Notes: generated by a model from the letters alone, not told the origin. Counted from the first letter of the stretch, positions 16,014-24,267 are shown. The stretch: 32,231 nt of DNA from Verrucomicrobiota bacterium (GCA_018648805.1 JABGQM010000049.1:1-32231); one strand, 5' to 3'. Program-made: numbers and translations.

Positions 16014-16955
16014 ATGCAGCGGTTCTGGATACTCATAACCATAGTGGTCGGCCTCATGGCAGTGGCCTGCCGGCCGCCACCCGCCGTCCCCGACGGCGGC
16101 CCGCTGCGCATCGTATCCCTGGCGCCTTCGCTGACCGAATCGCTCTGCGCTATCGGTGCCGGAGACCTGCTGGTCGGCCGTACCTCCGCCTGCAACTATC
16201 CGCCCAGCGTCGTCGACCAGGTTCCCATAATCGGCGGATTCGGTCACCCCTCCCTGGAACTGCTGGTCAATGCCCACCCCACCCTCGTTCTCGACATCGA
16301 CCTCTCTGACGAGAGCGTGGCGGCCCAGATCGCCGCCCTCGGCATCCCCCGCCACCGCATCGCCTGCGATGCCCTGGACGATATTGCCCCCATGCTGCGC
16401 GAACTGGGCCAACTCACCGGCCATACCCAGCAAGCCAACGCCCTCGCCACCAAGATCGATAGTGCCATCCAAGAGGCACGAACGGGCGCCTCCGACCTCC
16501 GCTTGCCCTCCATAGCCCGAAGGGCGAAGGAGGGACCTCCGACTGCCGACCTCCGACCTCCTCCCCCTCCCCCTCACCCCTCCGTCTACGCCGAAGTCTG
16601 GCATGACCCCCTCACCACCATCGGGAGCCATACGTTCCTGGCCGACCTGATTGAGCTGGCGGGCGGGCGCATCATTGCCGCCTCCGTGAAGAAGCCCTAT
16701 TTCCAGATTTCCCCTGAGCAGGTCGTAGCCGAGAATCCGGACGTGATCCTCTGCCTCTACATGGGCCCCAGTAGCGGAGCGGCCAAGCGTGTAGCACGCC
16801 GCCCCGGCTGGCAGCACATCACCGCTGTGCAGCACGACTGCGTTTTCGGAGGCCTCGACAACGATATCCTCCTGCGACCCGGCCCACGCCTGCTCGAAGG
16901 CCTGGAAGCCATGCGCGCCTGTATCGGCAAGGCCTATGCGGAGCGTCAGCCATGA
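16014..16955 (+). CDS. btuF: Cobalamin-type ABC transporter substrate-binding lipoprotein
   Basis: Captures corrinoid (or another metal chelate) in the periplasm and hands it to BtuC. The start MQRFWILITIVVGLMAVAC is a lipoprotein signal with Cys19 as the lipidated residue; an ATG at 15960 would only add translated repeat. Class III binding-protein features are IVSLAPSLTESLCAIG, LVGRTSACNYPP, VPIIGGFGHPSLELL and, later, ENPDVILCLYMG and RPGWQHITAVQ. The C-terminal half starts at VYAEVWHDPLTTIGSHTFLADL. Between the two lobes, residues about 160-190 are a translated repeat insertion (TCCGACC units around a palindrome, ending in poly-Pro). The stop overlaps btuC by ATGA. Assignment to B12 rather than siderophore rests on the BtuB gene with its cobalamin riboswitch next door. 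Confidence 0.88.
   Translation: MQRFWILITIVVGLMAVACRPPPAVPDGGPLRIVSLAPSLTESLCAIGAGDLLVGRTSACNYPPSVVDQVPIIGGFGHPSLELLVNAHPTLVLDIDLSDESVAAQIAALGIPRHRIACDALDDIAPMLRELGQLTGHTQQANALATKIDSAIQEARTGASDLRLPSIARRAKEGPPTADLRPPPPPPHPSVYAEVWHDPLTTIGSHTFLADLIELAGGRIIAASVKKPYFQISPEQVVAENPDVILCLYMGPSSGAAKRVARRPGWQHITAVQHDCVFGGLDNDILLRPGPRLLEGLEAMRACIGKAYAERQP
16491..16565 (+). repeat. TCCGACC array with nested palindrome inside btuF
   Basis: Two heptamers (16491-16504) are followed by the hairpin CCCTCC-ATA-GCCC-GAA-GGGC-GAA-GGAGGG (16506-16534), then four more heptamers (16538-16565). Everything is read in frame as SDLRLPSIARRAKEG and PPTADLRPP. The two repeat types thus form one composite insert at the interlobe linker. 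Confidence 0.87.
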
Positions 16956-17956
16956 TCCCCTGCCCACCGCCTGAAGCAAAACGTAGATCCCGTCGTATCG
17001 TCGCCTTGCTCATCACCGTCGGCGCCCTCCTCCTGGTGTTCTGTGTTCTGAGCGGCCCCTCCGGATTTGGACTGCCCGCCATCCGCACCCGCACGGGGTA
17101 TGACATTCTATTGCTGCGCCTGAATCGCATCGCCACAGGGCTCATCGTCGGTGCCGCACTCTCATGCGCGGGTGTCGTCTTTCAGGCCCTTCTGCGCAAC
17201 CCCCTCGCCGAGCCCTATGTGCTGGGAGTCAGTAGCGGAGCCGGCCTCGGCGCGGCATGTGCTATCCTCATCGGATTTGGATCTGCATTCTCCCTCTTCC
17301 TCCTCCCCGTGACGGCCTTCATCGGCGCCATTCTCGCATTGCTGATCGTGCTGGCCGTGGCCGGCGGCACCCGGGCTTCAGTCTACAACCTGATCTTGAG
17401 CGGCGTGATCGTCAGCGCCATTGCCTCCAGCATCCTTATGTTCCTCGTCACAACCGCTCGCAGCCAGGAGATGCACAGTGTGATCTGGTGGATGCTGGGC
17501 AATCTTCAACCAGCGACCTATGGACAGATGGTCATCACCGCCGTCGTTGTAGTCGCCGGCATCTTGACGGCATGGCTGATCGCACCCCAACTCGACACGC
17601 TCACGCTCGGCCGCGAAGCGGCGCACCATGTCGGCATCCGCACCGCCCGCATGACCGCCGTCGGGCTCGTTCTGGGCAGTCTGCTGGCCGCCGCGGCCGT
17701 CTCGCTGGCCGGACTGATCGGATTCGTCGGCCTGATCGTGCCGCACGTCATGCGCAGCCTGCTCGGCCCCGGTCACCGCCGCCTCATTCCCGCAACCGCC
17801 ATCGCCGGGGGCATCTTCCTGGCCGTCTGTGATGCCGTGGCGCGCACCGTGCTCGCCCCACGCGACATTCCCGTGGGCGTACTGACCGCCCTCTGCGGCG
17901 GCCCCTTCTTCCTCTTTATCCTGAAATGGCGTGGACGGCGGGGGTGGGTCGAATGA
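16952..17956 (+). CDS. btuC: ABC transporter permease, FecCD/BtuC family
   Basis: Inner-membrane channel subunit; 334 residues and about ten hydrophobic helices, as in BtuC. Typical are RIATGLIVGAALSCAGVVFQ, NPLAEPYVLGVSSGAGLGA, VIWWMLGNL, GLIGFVGLIVPHVMR, which faces the ATPase, and DIPVGVLTALCGGPFF near the end. The N-terminus is basic and without a cleavable signal. It starts inside the btuF stop (ATGA) and ends the same way in btuD, so translation of the three genes is coupled. Confidence 0.92.
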   Translation: MIPCPPPEAKRRSRRIVALLITVGALLLVFCVLSGPSGFGLPAIRTRTGYDILLLRLNRIATGLIVGAALSCAGVVFQALLRNPLAEPYVLGVSSGAGLGAACAILIGFGSAFSLFLLPVTAFIGAILALLIVLAVAGGTRASVYNLILSGVIVSAIASSILMFLVTTARSQEMHSVIWWMLGNLQPATYGQMVITAVVVVAGILTAWLIAPQLDTLTLGREAAHHVGIRTARMTAVGLVLGSLLAAAAVSLAGLIGFVGLIVPHVMRSLLGPGHRRLIPATAIAGGIFLAVCDAVARTVLAPRDIPVGVLTALCGGPFFLFILKWRGRRGWVE

Positions 17957-19221
17957 GCGTCGCCGCCCTTAGCTTTCAAGGCGTCTCGGGCGGTTACCGC
18001 CGCGTGCCCGTTTTTAAGGATCTATCGTTCAGCATCGCGGCCGGCACGCTCTGCGGCGTGATCGGCCCCAACGGCTGCGGCAAGACCACGCTCATCCGCG
18101 CCGCCACCGGGCTGCTGCCCCATATCAGTGGAAACATCGAGCTCTTCGGTCAAGATACACTGAAGCTGCCTGCCATCCAACGCGCCCAACGGGTCGGTGT
18201 GGTCCCCCAGGAGCTCAGCACACCGATGGCCTTCAGCGTGGAAGCGATCGTCGCCATGGGTCGCACCCATGCCCTTGGCCGGCGCGGCATGCTCTCCGCC
18301 GAAGACCACCGCATTGTCGAGCAGGCAATGGTCTATACCGACGTCATGGAGATGCGCAAACGCCCCTTTCCAGAACTCAGCGGCGGCGAGAAACAGCGCA
18401 CCGTGATTGCCATGGTGCTGGCCCAACAGCCGCGTATGATCCTGATGGACGAAGCCACATCGCACCTGGATATCAACCATGCCCTCGAGGTCATGCAGAT
18501 CGTCGAACGACTCAACCGTGAGTCCGGCGTCACAATCCTGATGGTCAGTCACGACCTCAACATCGCGGCCGAATTCTGCGACCGACTGCTCCTACTCGAT
18601 GCCGGCACGCTCATCGCCGATGGCCCCCCGGCCGAGGTCTTGACCGCGGAACGATTGCGCCATGTCTACCACTGCGATGTACAGGTGCAACCCAATCCGA
18701 TCAGCGGATCGGTCATGGTGACACCCACGCCGCGCCTGGCCCCGGCCCATAGCGGCCAGGGCACCCGCGTGCACTGCATCGCCGGCGGCGGCAGCGGCGA
18801 AGAAGTACTGCGCCGGCTCCACCTGTGTGATTACAGCGTGAGCTGCGGCGTGCTCAACGAGGGCGACAGTGACAGCCAGACCGCTCACGCCCTCGGCATA
18901 CAGACCGTGCTCGAACAGCCCTTCTCCGCCGTCAGCGCCGAGGCCTTTGTGGCGGCCGAAACCATCGTGCGCGACGCACAGGCCGTCGTCGTCTGTCCCA
19001 CCCCGTTCGGCCCCGGCAACGCGGTCAACCTCGACTTGGCGCTGCGCGCCCGCGAACAGAGCATCCCCGTCTTCCTGGCAGCGGGTGTGACCGAGCGCGA
19101 CTACACGCCCGACCGCCGGGCCACAAAGGATGCGGCCCGCTTGATTGAGCAGGGCGCCCAGGAGTGGGACAGCGTGGCCGACCTGTTCGCCCTGCTCCAA
19201 TCGCGCGGCACTACAGCGTAA
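17953..19221 (+). CDS. btuD: BtuD-type ATPase fused to an extra C-terminal domain
   Basis: Residues 1-255 are the ATPase of a class II importer: Walker A GPNGCGKTT (K44), Q-loop VVPQE, signature LSGGEKQR (142-149), Walker B ILMDEATSHLD (D166, E167) and switch H200. After about residue 273 a domain of 150 residues follows, with a glycine-rich start CIAGGGSGEEVLRRL, then GVLNEGDSDSQTA, QPFSAVSAEAF, AVVVCPTPFGPGNAVNLDLAL and IPVFLAAG. That pattern looks Rossmann-like and nucleotide- or ligand-binding. I recall similar tails on some BtuD-like ATPases but know no assigned function. ATG 17953 overlaps the btuC stop; the frame is open nine codons earlier. Its 3' end overlaps btuB, on the other strand, by 11 bp. 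Confidence 0.88.
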   Translation: MSVAALSFQGVSGGYRRVPVFKDLSFSIAAGTLCGVIGPNGCGKTTLIRAATGLLPHISGNIELFGQDTLKLPAIQRAQRVGVVPQELSTPMAFSVEAIVAMGRTHALGRRGMLSAEDHRIVEQAMVYTDVMEMRKRPFPELSGGEKQRTVIAMVLAQQPRMILMDEATSHLDINHALEVMQIVERLNRESGVTILMVSHDLNIAAEFCDRLLLLDAGTLIADGPPAEVLTAERLRHVYHCDVQVQPNPISGSVMVTPTPRLAPAHSGQGTRVHCIAGGGSGEEVLRRLHLCDYSVSCGVLNEGDSDSQTAHALGIQTVLEQPFSAVSAEAFVAAETIVRDAQAVVVCPTPFGPGNAVNLDLALRAREQSIPVFLAAGVTERDYTPDRRATKDAARLIEQGAQEWDSVADLFALLQSRGTTA

Positions 19222-21043
19222 TCTTCACACCGCCATAGCCCGAGACTCCGGGCGTTCCGTAACCCGCCAGCTCTTCGTAATCCTTGTCGAACAGGTTCTC
19301 AACGCGGCCAAACAACTTGACCGTGTCCGACAGTTGCCACGAGGCCGCCAGGTTGAACACCACGTACCCCGGCAGCTCTTCCTCAACCGTAACATACTCG
19401 GTGGAGCTGAAGTAGGCGTCCTGACGTTTCCCCACGTAGACACAGCCCAGTGACAGGTTAACGGCGTCATCCCAACGGTAATGCAGATCCGCCGTGGCAC
19501 GGTGCTTCGGCCGGCGCGACAGCTCAGCGCCGTCGGAATCCTCGCTGTCCGTGTAGGTATAGGTCCCACTTAAGCGAACCGCATCGCACAACTGAGCCGT
19601 GGCGTTGAATTCCACGCCTTTCACTGTGGCCTCGGATTCGTTGACGTAGCCCGCGACAAAGTCGATCAGGTCTTCGTACTCACTGTCAAAGTAGGTCACC
19701 CCGACAACCGCCTTCTCACAGAGCTTCTGTTCAACACCCACGTCCCAGCTCGTACTGGTCTCGGGATTCAAATCAGCGTTGCCGATTGCCCCCCACGGCG
19801 AGGCCGGAGCATAGAGCTGGTAGAGCGAAGGCGCCTTGAAGCCGCTGCCGTAGGTCGCCTTGAAACGCGTGCCGGCATCCTTGAGTTTCAGCGTCGCGCC
19901 CAAGCGGCCGGTCACTTCCTCACCGAACGTATCGTGATCATCCAGGCGCAGCCCCCCCACGAGCACCAACGCTCCCAGGTGCAACTGATCCTGCAGGTAG
20001 ACACTCTTGATCTCGCTGTCCACCTCGGGCAGAGCATCGGTCTCAGCCGTCTCTTCCTCGATCTCCACACCGGCCGAAACTACATTGCGGTCCTCCTGGT
20101 AGAAATCATGCTGCCAGCCCACCTTGGTTTGCTCGGCCTCGTACCAGTTCTCACCCCACGTCGACGTGAACTCACGATCGTGCGAAACCCGAGACACTGA
20201 AAGACGCTGCTGCCACTGTGAGTCGAAGAGCCCCAGCTCAGCTGCCCCCCCCAGGTAGAGCCGTTCGGCATCCGTTACGTTATCCGGCGTATCCGCGCCC
20301 TCACCGGCACCGTTATCATAGTCGACACTAGACTCGATGTAGCGCGCCACGAAATCGAATGAGAGATTCTCGAGCGGCGCCAGCCCTATCCGGCCCGAGA
20401 AGCCCGTGCGATCAAACCCGTCCTTCTCACGGTTACCGTCCGCTTCGTTGGCAGCCGAGATGCCCGCGGAGTCGATGTGCGTGGCCGTGAACGCGTAGTC
20501 CACTATGCCGGTCGAACCCGAAATCGCCGCGGCCCCGTGGTAGGTTTCGAATGAACCCACCTCGGCCGACAGACTAACGGAAGGCGCCCCTTCGCCGCGC
20601 TTGGTGATGATGTTGATCACACCCCCCATCGCGTCGCCGCCGTAGAGCGCGCTCTGCGGACCACGCAACACCTCGACACTTTGAATGTCCGCCGGATCCA
20701 GCAGCGACAGATCGGCGTTACGGCCGATCAGCGACGAATCGTTCATCTCGATGCCGTCGATCAGCACCAGGACCTGGTCCGTCTTCGCCCCGCGAATATA
20801 GAAGTCAGATGTCTGTCCCGGTCCACCGTTGCGCGTGACATGCACGCCCGGCACCATCCGTATAGCTTCGGGCAACGCCCTGACCTGGAGTCGTTCCAGG
20901 TCCGCACTCGAAATGCTCGTCACCGAGCTCGATACATCCTCTGCGGCGGTCGGTACGCGCCCCGCGCTAACGATGATCTCCGCCTCTACCATTCCGGCGA
21001 GCAGCATGCATGCACTCGCTATTGCTACGATTGTCTTCTTCAC
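19211..21043 (-). CDS. btuB: TonB-dependent outer-membrane cobalamin receptor
   Basis: Transports corrinoids across the outer membrane with TonB energy. A GTG start at 21043 is chosen: GAGGAG lies 7 nt upstream and it begins a clean signal peptide, KKTIVAIASACMLLAGMVEA. An ATG 141 nt earlier would include leader sequence. The TonB box follows as EIIVSAGR, then the plug (LPEAIRMVPGVHVTRNGG, FYIRGAKTDQVLVLIDGIEMND, VEVLRGPQSALYGGDAMGGVINIITKR) and a barrel with alternating strands to GYGGVKITL. The 610 residues match BtuB (about 600). The cobalamin riboswitch in the leader is the strongest evidence for the substrate. The 3' end overlaps btuD. Confidence 0.94.
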   Translation of the reverse strand: MKKTIVAIASACMLLAGMVEAEIIVSAGRVPTAAEDVSSSVTSISSADLERLQVRALPEAIRMVPGVHVTRNGGPGQTSDFYIRGAKTDQVLVLIDGIEMNDSSLIGRNADLSLLDPADIQSVEVLRGPQSALYGGDAMGGVINIITKRGEGAPSVSLSAEVGSFETYHGAAAISGSTGIVDYAFTATHIDSAGISAANEADGNREKDGFDRTGFSGRIGLAPLENLSFDFVARYIESSVDYDNGAGEGADTPDNVTDAERLYLGGAAELGLFDSQWQQRLSVSRVSHDREFTSTWGENWYEAEQTKVGWQHDFYQEDRNVVSAGVEIEEETAETDALPEVDSEIKSVYLQDQLHLGALVLVGGLRLDDHDTFGEEVTGRLGATLKLKDAGTRFKATYGSGFKAPSLYQLYAPASPWGAIGNADLNPETSTSWDVGVEQKLCEKAVVGVTYFDSEYEDLIDFVAGYVNESEATVKGVEFNATAQLCDAVRLSGTYTYTDSEDSDGAELSRRPKHRATADLHYRWDDAVNLSLGCVYVGKRQDAYFSSTEYVTVEEELPGYVVFNLAASWQLSDTVKLFGRVENLFDKDYEELAGYGTPGVSGYGGVKITL

Positions 21044-21075
21044 TGACACTCTCCTCTTGCTGTTGGTGTGATGCG

Positions 21076-21093
21076 TCCGGCCACACGGCCGGA
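21076..21093 (-). other. GC hairpin next to the btuB ribosome site
   Basis: TCCGGCC-ACAC-GGCCGGA is a perfect 7-bp stem with a 4-nt loop, 17 nt upstream of the GAGGAG. It may take part in the riboswitch expression platform or only stabilise the mRNA. Confidence 0.45.
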
Positions 21094-21111
21094 TCCGCGT
21101 TATGCGGGCAC

Positions 21112-21136
21112 AAAAAAAGACCCGCGCGCCTTCGGG
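21112..21136 (-). terminator. Possible attenuator in the btuB leader
   Basis: Minus strand: CCCG-8 nt-CGGG followed by TC and seven T residues. The stem is short, so terminator strength is doubtful. The same CGGG (extended to GCGGG) can instead pair with CCCGC at 21104-21108, giving a mutually exclusive alternative. That is what a transcription-attenuation platform needs. Confidence 0.4.
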
Positions 21137-21205
21137 ATATATGGCACGAGAGTCTGGTACAAGAGATGCAGCAGCCTCATTCACTCCTGTTTATCCGCGA
21201 AGGAG

Positions 21206-21415
21206 CAGGATACCCGCCGGTTATCCTGATAATGAGCACGAGCAACAACGTCTTCTGGCTTTCTCCCGTTGCAGGCAGCCTTCCGGCTTCATGTCCGAAA
21301 CCGTGGCTTTCAAAGGCTCACAACGTTCTCCGCACCCATGCGAAGAGAGATTACAGCGGCGCGACCGCGTTTGATTTTCACAAACTTCCGTCCGCTCCCC
21401 GTGGAAATAAAAACG
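21206..21415 (-). ncRNA. Cobalamin riboswitch controlling btuB
   Basis: On the minus strand the core reads GGAAGTTTGTGAAAATC, then GCGGTCGCCGCTGTAA, then AAAGCCACGG, CCGGAAGGC and GAGAAAGCCAGAAGACG. These correspond to the conserved cobalamin aptamer blocks (GGTGAAAATCC, CGGTCCCGCCACTGTAA, GCCACTG, GGGAAGG, AGCCAGGAGACC). Past the aptamer a 7-bp hairpin CAGGATA/TATCCTG (21206-21228) has the loop ACCGGCGGG. Its CGGCG (21215-21219) is complementary to CGCCG in the L5 block (21357-21361), the kissing-loop arrangement known as L5-L13. Bound cobalamin should turn btuB expression off. Boundaries are approximate. Confidence 0.9.
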
Positions 21416-21443
21416 ATACTTTCAAAGAACAATCAACGCGCGC

Positions 21444-21472
21444 ACCCTACCGCCCTGCCATAGGAACGTCAA
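21444..21472 (-). promoter_or_regulatory. Putative promoter of the btuB leader
   Basis: Minus strand TTGACG (21467-21472), 17-nt spacer, TAGGGT (21444-21449). The predicted start near 21437 is about 20 nt before the riboswitch. Confidence 0.45.
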
Positions 21473-21488
21473 TATGTTTTCCGTGCCC

Positions 21489-21509
21489 CCTGCCGGTTTA
21501 CCCGGCAGG
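21489..21509 (-). terminator. Hairpin after the second TonB receptor gene
   Basis: CCTGCCGG-5 nt-CCGGCAGG is a perfect 8-bp stem 44 nt past the receptor stop. There is no U-tract behind it (GGGCACGGAAAAC follows), so it may protect the 3' end or act with Rho. Confidence 0.45.
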
Positions 21510-21553
21510 AGCAGAAGATCCCCCGGAGCCCTGCTCATGCTGTCAACGGCGGA

Positions 21554-23353
21554 TCAATGAAATCGCCACGACAGCGCGCCCCAGACACGCCGGTCCGGGG
21601 CAGGCAGATCGACGTAGGAGCCGAACGAGTCGTTCCAGAGGTTGTCCACCCCCACCCGAATCACCACACCGTCCGGCTGGCCGGCATACCACTGCAGCGC
21701 CAGCCGTCCATCTCTGCCCGTCGCTTCCGTTTCACGCGCCATCGTCTCGCTGTGGTAGCGCACCGTCTGGCCCACGCTCAGGCGCCAGTCAGGCGCAAAA
21801 GCCCAGTCCAGATCAATCGAAAGCCGGTGCTGCGGATAGTCCAACACGTAGCGCGCCGCGTAGACATCCCACTCATGGTCCTTCTCCAACCAGGTGTAGG
21901 CGGCCCGCACGCGGAGCTGCTCACCCAGCCGTCGGCTGCCACTGCACTCCACGCCCCACGTCGTAACCGTGCCCAGGTCGGTCGCCGCCCAGCGAGCCGT
22001 ATCCTCGGCCACCTTGACCCAGTCCACGGCATGGCCGGTCGCGCGATGAAAGACACTGACCGATGCCGTGCGCCCCTGCGTGGGCTGCAGACGCCACCCG
22101 AGCTCCGACTTGCGCGAACGCCCTTTGCGCAGCCCCGCATTGCCCAGGCTGCCCGGTGACTCGTAGTTCAGCTCCGTGTAGGATGGCTCGTGCATGGCCT
22201 CCGTGTAGGACGCAAACAGCGCCTGCGCTTCGCCCACACGCCACTCCACCCCCGCCTGCGGCAGAACCGCTTCGTCGCCATCCGAGAACACCTCACCCAT
22301 CACCCCGGCGGTGACCTTCAACCGTTGGCCCTGCCAGGCCGGCAGCGCCAGGAGTGTTCCCCGCTCACGATCGTGATCGCCCAGTGACTTGCTGTCGACC
22401 CCCTCGAAGGCATAGGCCCCGCGCCACTGAAGCTGCCACGCCTCACCCAGCTGTTCGCGGCCATCAACCGCCAAACCGGACGTGCGCGTGCGGTGCTTGT
22501 TGCGGAACGGATCAGCCGGGTCGATAAAAAGAAGGTACTCGTCCCGCGTGCTGCGCCACATCCCCGTCACACGGCGATAAACCCCATCCACATCCCCCTG
22601 CCGTATGGTCCCCAGCACCAGACTGTCCTCAAACGTCTCCGTTGCGGCCCACGTGGGCGAAACGCCGTAGTAACCGCGGGCGCCAAACTCCTTGCGCGAC
22701 ACCCCCACCATCCAATCACTGGCCCACGCGCCGTGGCGTGTCTTCACCGTCGCGCCGCCGCCCACGCGCTCCAAGTCATTGTCGCCATAATCGACACCAA
22801 ACGCCTCCGCGTGATGCCCGAAAACCCCCAGGCCGATCGCCCCATTGGCGTCACTCCCCGGCAGCATCCCCTCCAGCAGCACCCCCTGCCACGCCGACCC
22901 CTCTTCGCCAACCCCGAGATCGATGTAGCCGCCCCGCTGCGGGTCACGACTTGAGAAGGAAACGCCGCCGGCCGGATGCACCGTCGCCTGTTCGACCTGC
23001 GCGACACCGGTCAGTACGGACGGTTCATTGAACAGCGATGCCGGCAGAGGCAACTCAGCGTGAAAGTGCTCGGTCTGCGGGTGGCGCAACGCCACGCCTT
23101 CCAGGATCAGCCCCGCCTCACTGAAACTGCTCCCTCGTATCGAAATGTCGGCCTGAACATCCGTGCCGCCCTGGCGATTCAGCGCCACACGCGGATCCCG
23201 CTCAAAGGCCGCCGCCACCGAATCGGAACGGCCCGGCATCATGGGGCGCCGCGCGCGCACTTCAATCACGTCGTTGCTTTGCAGCTCCGCGGCAGCACCC
23301 ACCGCACCCATCGCCAGAGCAACCACCACCGCACCTCGTAAATATAAGCTCAC
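21554..23353 (-). CDS. TonB-dependent outer-membrane receptor, substrate unknown
   Basis: A 599-residue TonB-dependent receptor. A GTG start at 23353 has AAAGGTGA just upstream and opens a signal peptide (YLRGAVVVALAMGAVGAAAE). The TonB box DVIEVRARR, plug (GGTDVQADISIRGSSFSEAGLILEG, VAQVEQATVHPAGG) and barrel follow, with FASYTEAMHEPSYTELNYESPGSLGN and RVGVDNLWNDSF late; the end WGALSWRFH has the near-terminal aromatic signal for barrel insertion. It is upstream of btuB on the same strand, but a 510-bp gap with the riboswitch separates them, and its own leader is too short for a riboswitch. It may carry another corrinoid or an unrelated ligand. Confidence 0.85.
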   Translation of the reverse strand: MSLYLRGAVVVALAMGAVGAAAELQSNDVIEVRARRPMMPGRSDSVAAAFERDPRVALNRQGGTDVQADISIRGSSFSEAGLILEGVALRHPQTEHFHAELPLPASLFNEPSVLTGVAQVEQATVHPAGGVSFSSRDPQRGGYIDLGVGEEGSAWQGVLLEGMLPGSDANGAIGLGVFGHHAEAFGVDYGDNDLERVGGGATVKTRHGAWASDWMVGVSRKEFGARGYYGVSPTWAATETFEDSLVLGTIRQGDVDGVYRRVTGMWRSTRDEYLLFIDPADPFRNKHRTRTSGLAVDGREQLGEAWQLQWRGAYAFEGVDSKSLGDHDRERGTLLALPAWQGQRLKVTAGVMGEVFSDGDEAVLPQAGVEWRVGEAQALFASYTEAMHEPSYTELNYESPGSLGNAGLRKGRSRKSELGWRLQPTQGRTASVSVFHRATGHAVDWVKVAEDTARWAATDLGTVTTWGVECSGSRRLGEQLRVRAAYTWLEKDHEWDVYAARYVLDYPQHRLSIDLDWAFAPDWRLSVGQTVRYHSETMARETEATGRDGRLALQWYAGQPDGVVIRVGVDNLWNDSFGSYVDLPAPDRRVWGALSWRFH

Positions 23354-23386
23354 TACTCACCTTTCTTGTATTTAAAAATCGGCGCC

Positions 23387-23392
23387 ACTATA
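23387..23392 (-). promoter_or_regulatory. Possible -10 box for the second TonB receptor
   Basis: TATAGT on the minus strand matches five of six consensus bases, 33 nt before the GTG start. No good -35 is placed 16-18 nt upstream. The remaining 23354-23512 holds an imperfect dyad near 23480-23506 and a small CGACC-CAC-GGTCG hairpin, but no gene. Confidence 0.35.
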
Positions 23393-23512
23393 GCGAGCAA
23401 GTGAGAAGAATGAAAGACGGATGATGGTGCATCTTTTCGACCGTGGGTCGATGTAAGCGTGCACCAGCGAGAGCGGAACTGTCACGGGTCATGGATGACG
23501 CGTCACGACCGA

Positions 23513-24022
23513 CTACTCTTCGAGCATGTAGGTGTAGCGCCCGTTGGCCGCCACCCGACGGAACAAGCCGGAGCTGAGATTGCCGTCGTCGAGTACCTTG
23601 TCCAACTCTAGCATCGTAGCTTCCGCTGCCGTGACACCGAACATGGCAATACCGGCGTAAGGGTAGCTGTCGGGCCCTTCCCAGTTGTAGTTGCCCCCTA
23701 ACGGAGTCTCGCTCGACCACTTTGCGGCGTTGAGATACTCCTCGATCGCCGTATTGGGCAGATGGTAGGGCAAGGGAAGATGCGAATCCGGAGGATATCC
23801 TCCCCGCTCCATGGCATACAGGTCGAACCCATCGCCAAACACCTTTATATCGTTGGCAACCTGGGTCACCAGCGTCTTCTCACGAGCCTTGCGCAAGCTC
23901 GGCAGAGCCATGATGGCGAGCAACCCAATGATCATCGCAACGATCACGATCTCGACCAGCGTGAACCCGGACCGATTGGAGCACTGCCTCCCGTCCCTGT
24001 CGCCTGTATCGTTTTGTTCCAT
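23513..24022 (-). CDS. Type II secretion-like pseudopilin
   Basis: A 169-residue protein with a class III prepilin signal: polar leader, then SGFTLVEIVIVAMIIGLLAIMALP, cleaved between Gly and Phe, Glu at mature position 5. The soluble part (ANDIKVFGDGFDLYAMERGGYPPD, LNAAKWSSETPLGGNYNWEG) is a G-type pseudopilin pattern with the Tyr-Pro-Pro turn. It ends in GRYTYMLEE and lacks the H-DG motif of the other pseudopilin in this window. AGAGGG precedes the ATG. It is solitary, divergent from cysD. Confidence 0.88.
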   Translation of the reverse strand: MEQNDTGDRDGRQCSNRSGFTLVEIVIVAMIIGLLAIMALPSLRKAREKTLVTQVANDIKVFGDGFDLYAMERGGYPPDSHLPLPYHLPNTAIEEYLNAAKWSSETPLGGNYNWEGPDSYPYAGIAMFGVTAAEATMLELDKVLDDGNLSSGLFRRVAANGRYTYMLEE

Positions 24023-24267
24023 GACTCACATCCCTCTGCATGACCGGAACTACATGCCCACAATCATGTTAGACAGCTTGGATTCTGCATTATGTAAGAG
24101 CATCAACCATGCCAGATCGATTCAGAGGCGCCCCTTAACCTTGGTCCGAAGGTTGTTTTCCGGCAGGCATACAGCAAGATTTCCGCACGATAGATGAGAA
24201 TTCACTATCGACCAGAGACGTGCGGGCTGGTAGTTTACGCATCTGCTGACAGGAAAAGAGGACAGCC
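24023..24267. other. Divergent intergenic region between pseudopilin and cysD
   Basis: This 245-bp region holds the leaders of two divergent genes. The only structure seen is AACCTT-GGTCCG-AAGGTT followed by GTTTT (24137-24158, plus strand), a terminator-like hairpin in the cysD leader that could be an attenuator. No convincing promoter or known riboswitch was recognised. AGAGGA lies 6 nt before the cysD ATG. Confidence 0.4.

Noticed and set aside
23354..23512. A second cobalamin riboswitch before the other TonB receptor
   Set aside because: The leader is too short and none of the aptamer blocks is present.
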